This document shows, in pieces, positions 42,966 to 43,478 of a stretch of DNA of 43,478 nucleotides (position 1 is the first letter of the stretch; every line of letters starts with the position of its first letter). The notes under the pieces were generated by a model, which saw only the letters and a list, made by a program, of their open reading frames with translations, was not told the DNA's origin and did no database searches. The DNA comes from Candidatus Thiomargarita nelsonii (GTDB lineage: Bacteria > Pseudomonadota > Gammaproteobacteria > Beggiatoales > Beggiatoaceae). Location of the stretch: assembly GCA_000785145.2 (NCBI GenBank), contig JSZA02000044.1, positions 1 through 43,478 of the forward strand, in the 5' to 3' direction. Position numbers and translations under genes: made by a program.

Positions 42966-43239
42966 TTTTCAAAACCTCTATTGTTATATATAAACAATCT
43001 GTGTCATTATAATCTATTTTAAAAATGAGGGCAAAATTTTGGAAGCTTAATTTTGGCTCAATTATATATATAACTAAGTACTGAACCATGAATTATCGGA
43101 GATTTTGGAGTCCAAAGCTTTAGCTTTGGGCTGGCAGCGGGCTAGTCCAAAGCTAAAGCTTTGGACTCCAACAAAAAAACTTGAACATCGAGATTATAAG
43201 GATTGTAAGGATTATCAAGGTTCAGACAATGAGAGACAA
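42966..43239. repeat. Spacer with AAAGCTTTAGCTTT palindromes
   Basis: The kinase-proximal half is AT-rich with no clear signal. At 43105-43171 two opposed GGAGTCCAAAGCTTTAGCTTTGG palindromes flank GCTGGCAGCGGGCTA. The unit equals the repeat type at the window start. Confidence 0.7.
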
Positions 43240-43478
43240 TTAAGCTTTTATGTCGCCCAAACGCACAAAATAAACCTGAATTTTGCTCTTGACGCGCTCA
43301 ATAACAAACTCCAATTGCTCCCAAGTCAGTTTGCCATAAACATTGGGGCGAGCATGAAAAACGACTAAATAGCCGACACTTGCTCCCTCAGTTTCCAAAT
43401 ACGCCTCTAATTGCTCTACGCCTTGATCAAATTTCGCCTGCCCATACCACATTTTGGTTTCAACCACATAACGATGCC
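43240..43478 (-). CDS. C-terminal part of PD-(D/E)XK nuclease-like protein (runs off window)
   Basis: The frame is open to the window edge and encodes HRYVVETKMWYGQAKFDQGVEQLEAYL...VGYLVVFHARPN, the E-x-K core and following helix of PD-(D/E)XK domains found at the end of AAA-ATPase-like or DUF1703-type proteins. The 5' end lies beyond 43478. Function not deducible. Confidence 0.7.
   Translation of the reverse strand, partial: HRYVVETKMWYGQAKFDQGVEQLEAYLETEGASVGYLVVFHARPNVYGKLTWEQLEFVIERVKSKIQVYFVRLGDIKA

Noticed and set aside
1..43478. tRNA or rRNA genes, prophage or integrase
   Set aside because: I looked for T-loop GGTTCGAATC-type motifs and phage structural or recombinase motifs and saw none.

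Overview
The window looks like a contig from an AT-rich, repeat-laden gammaproteobacterium. The tight order algH-ruvX-pyrR-pyrB-pyrC' (the pseudomonad/gammaproteobacterial arrangement), LolA, FadL and ZnuBC point that way. The many short palindromic elements, the scattered pseudogenes and the GTPase-centred signalling genes recall the large filamentous sulfur bacteria (Beggiatoaceae/Thiotrichaceae). That assignment is inference; there is no rRNA in the window to settle it. I saw no tRNA, rRNA or CRISPR array.

Region 1 (about 1-12.7 kb) is the most striking. It is a ribosomal-peptide (RiPP) cluster. A 62-residue precursor at 4910-5098 has its own near-consensus promoter and a terminator. It carries five perfect NRAAN repeats and ends in CFIRNCPRPG. 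From memory, this closely resembles the animal vasopressin/oxytocin family: Lys-conopressin is CFIRNCPKG-amide and Arg-vasopressin is CYFQNCPRG-amide. Around it lie an asparagine-synthetase-like amidotransferase with a PqqD-like C-terminal domain, a minimal HlyD-type adaptor, a C39-peptidase ABC exporter with a complete Cys-His-Asp triad, and a second ABC exporter whose C39-like domain lacks the catalytic residues. A plausible reading is as follows. The amidotransferase recognises the precursor through its PqqD-like domain and amidates it, perhaps at the C-terminal Gly as in the animal hormones. The C39 domain cleaves after Ala-Gly, just before Cys53, and the ABC/HlyD machinery exports a Cys1-Cys6 peptide. 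Decayed copies of pieces of this cluster lie at 145-303 and 999-1058, so it was once duplicated or rearranged.

Region 2 (12.7-17.2 kb) holds a pantothenate-kinase fragment cut by a MITE, a PP2C phosphatase, a thioredoxin-like protein with LolA, and a GNAT acetyltransferase with a secreted protein. Region 3 (17.2-24.7 kb) holds a three-gene operon of a dynamin-like GTPase, a small GTPase and an unrecognised protein, then decayed gltX and Fic genes, a membrane-anchored PUR-repeat protein and a FadL-type porin.

Region 4 (24.9-34.9 kb) starts with an RNase T2 pseudogene and a chimeric pyrC'/pyrR fragment. It continues as a defence island: a broken PLD-SNF2 helicase, a Septu-like HNH/ATPase pair, and an intact 1228-residue DNA methyltransferase. 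Region 5 (35.3-40.6 kb) is housekeeping: the pyrimidine operon and zinc import. Region 6 (40.6-43.5 kb) has a tandem array of 55-bp palindromic units, a frameshifted PIN gene fused in frame to a truncated response regulator, a histidine kinase, and the 3' end of a nuclease-like gene running off the window.

Short mobile palindromes shape the whole window. One family has TIRs containing TGCCATTAAGTTAAG and leaves clean 10-bp target duplications at three sites. Other families supply stop codons and C-terminal tails to genes such as pyrC' and the PP2C phosphatase.
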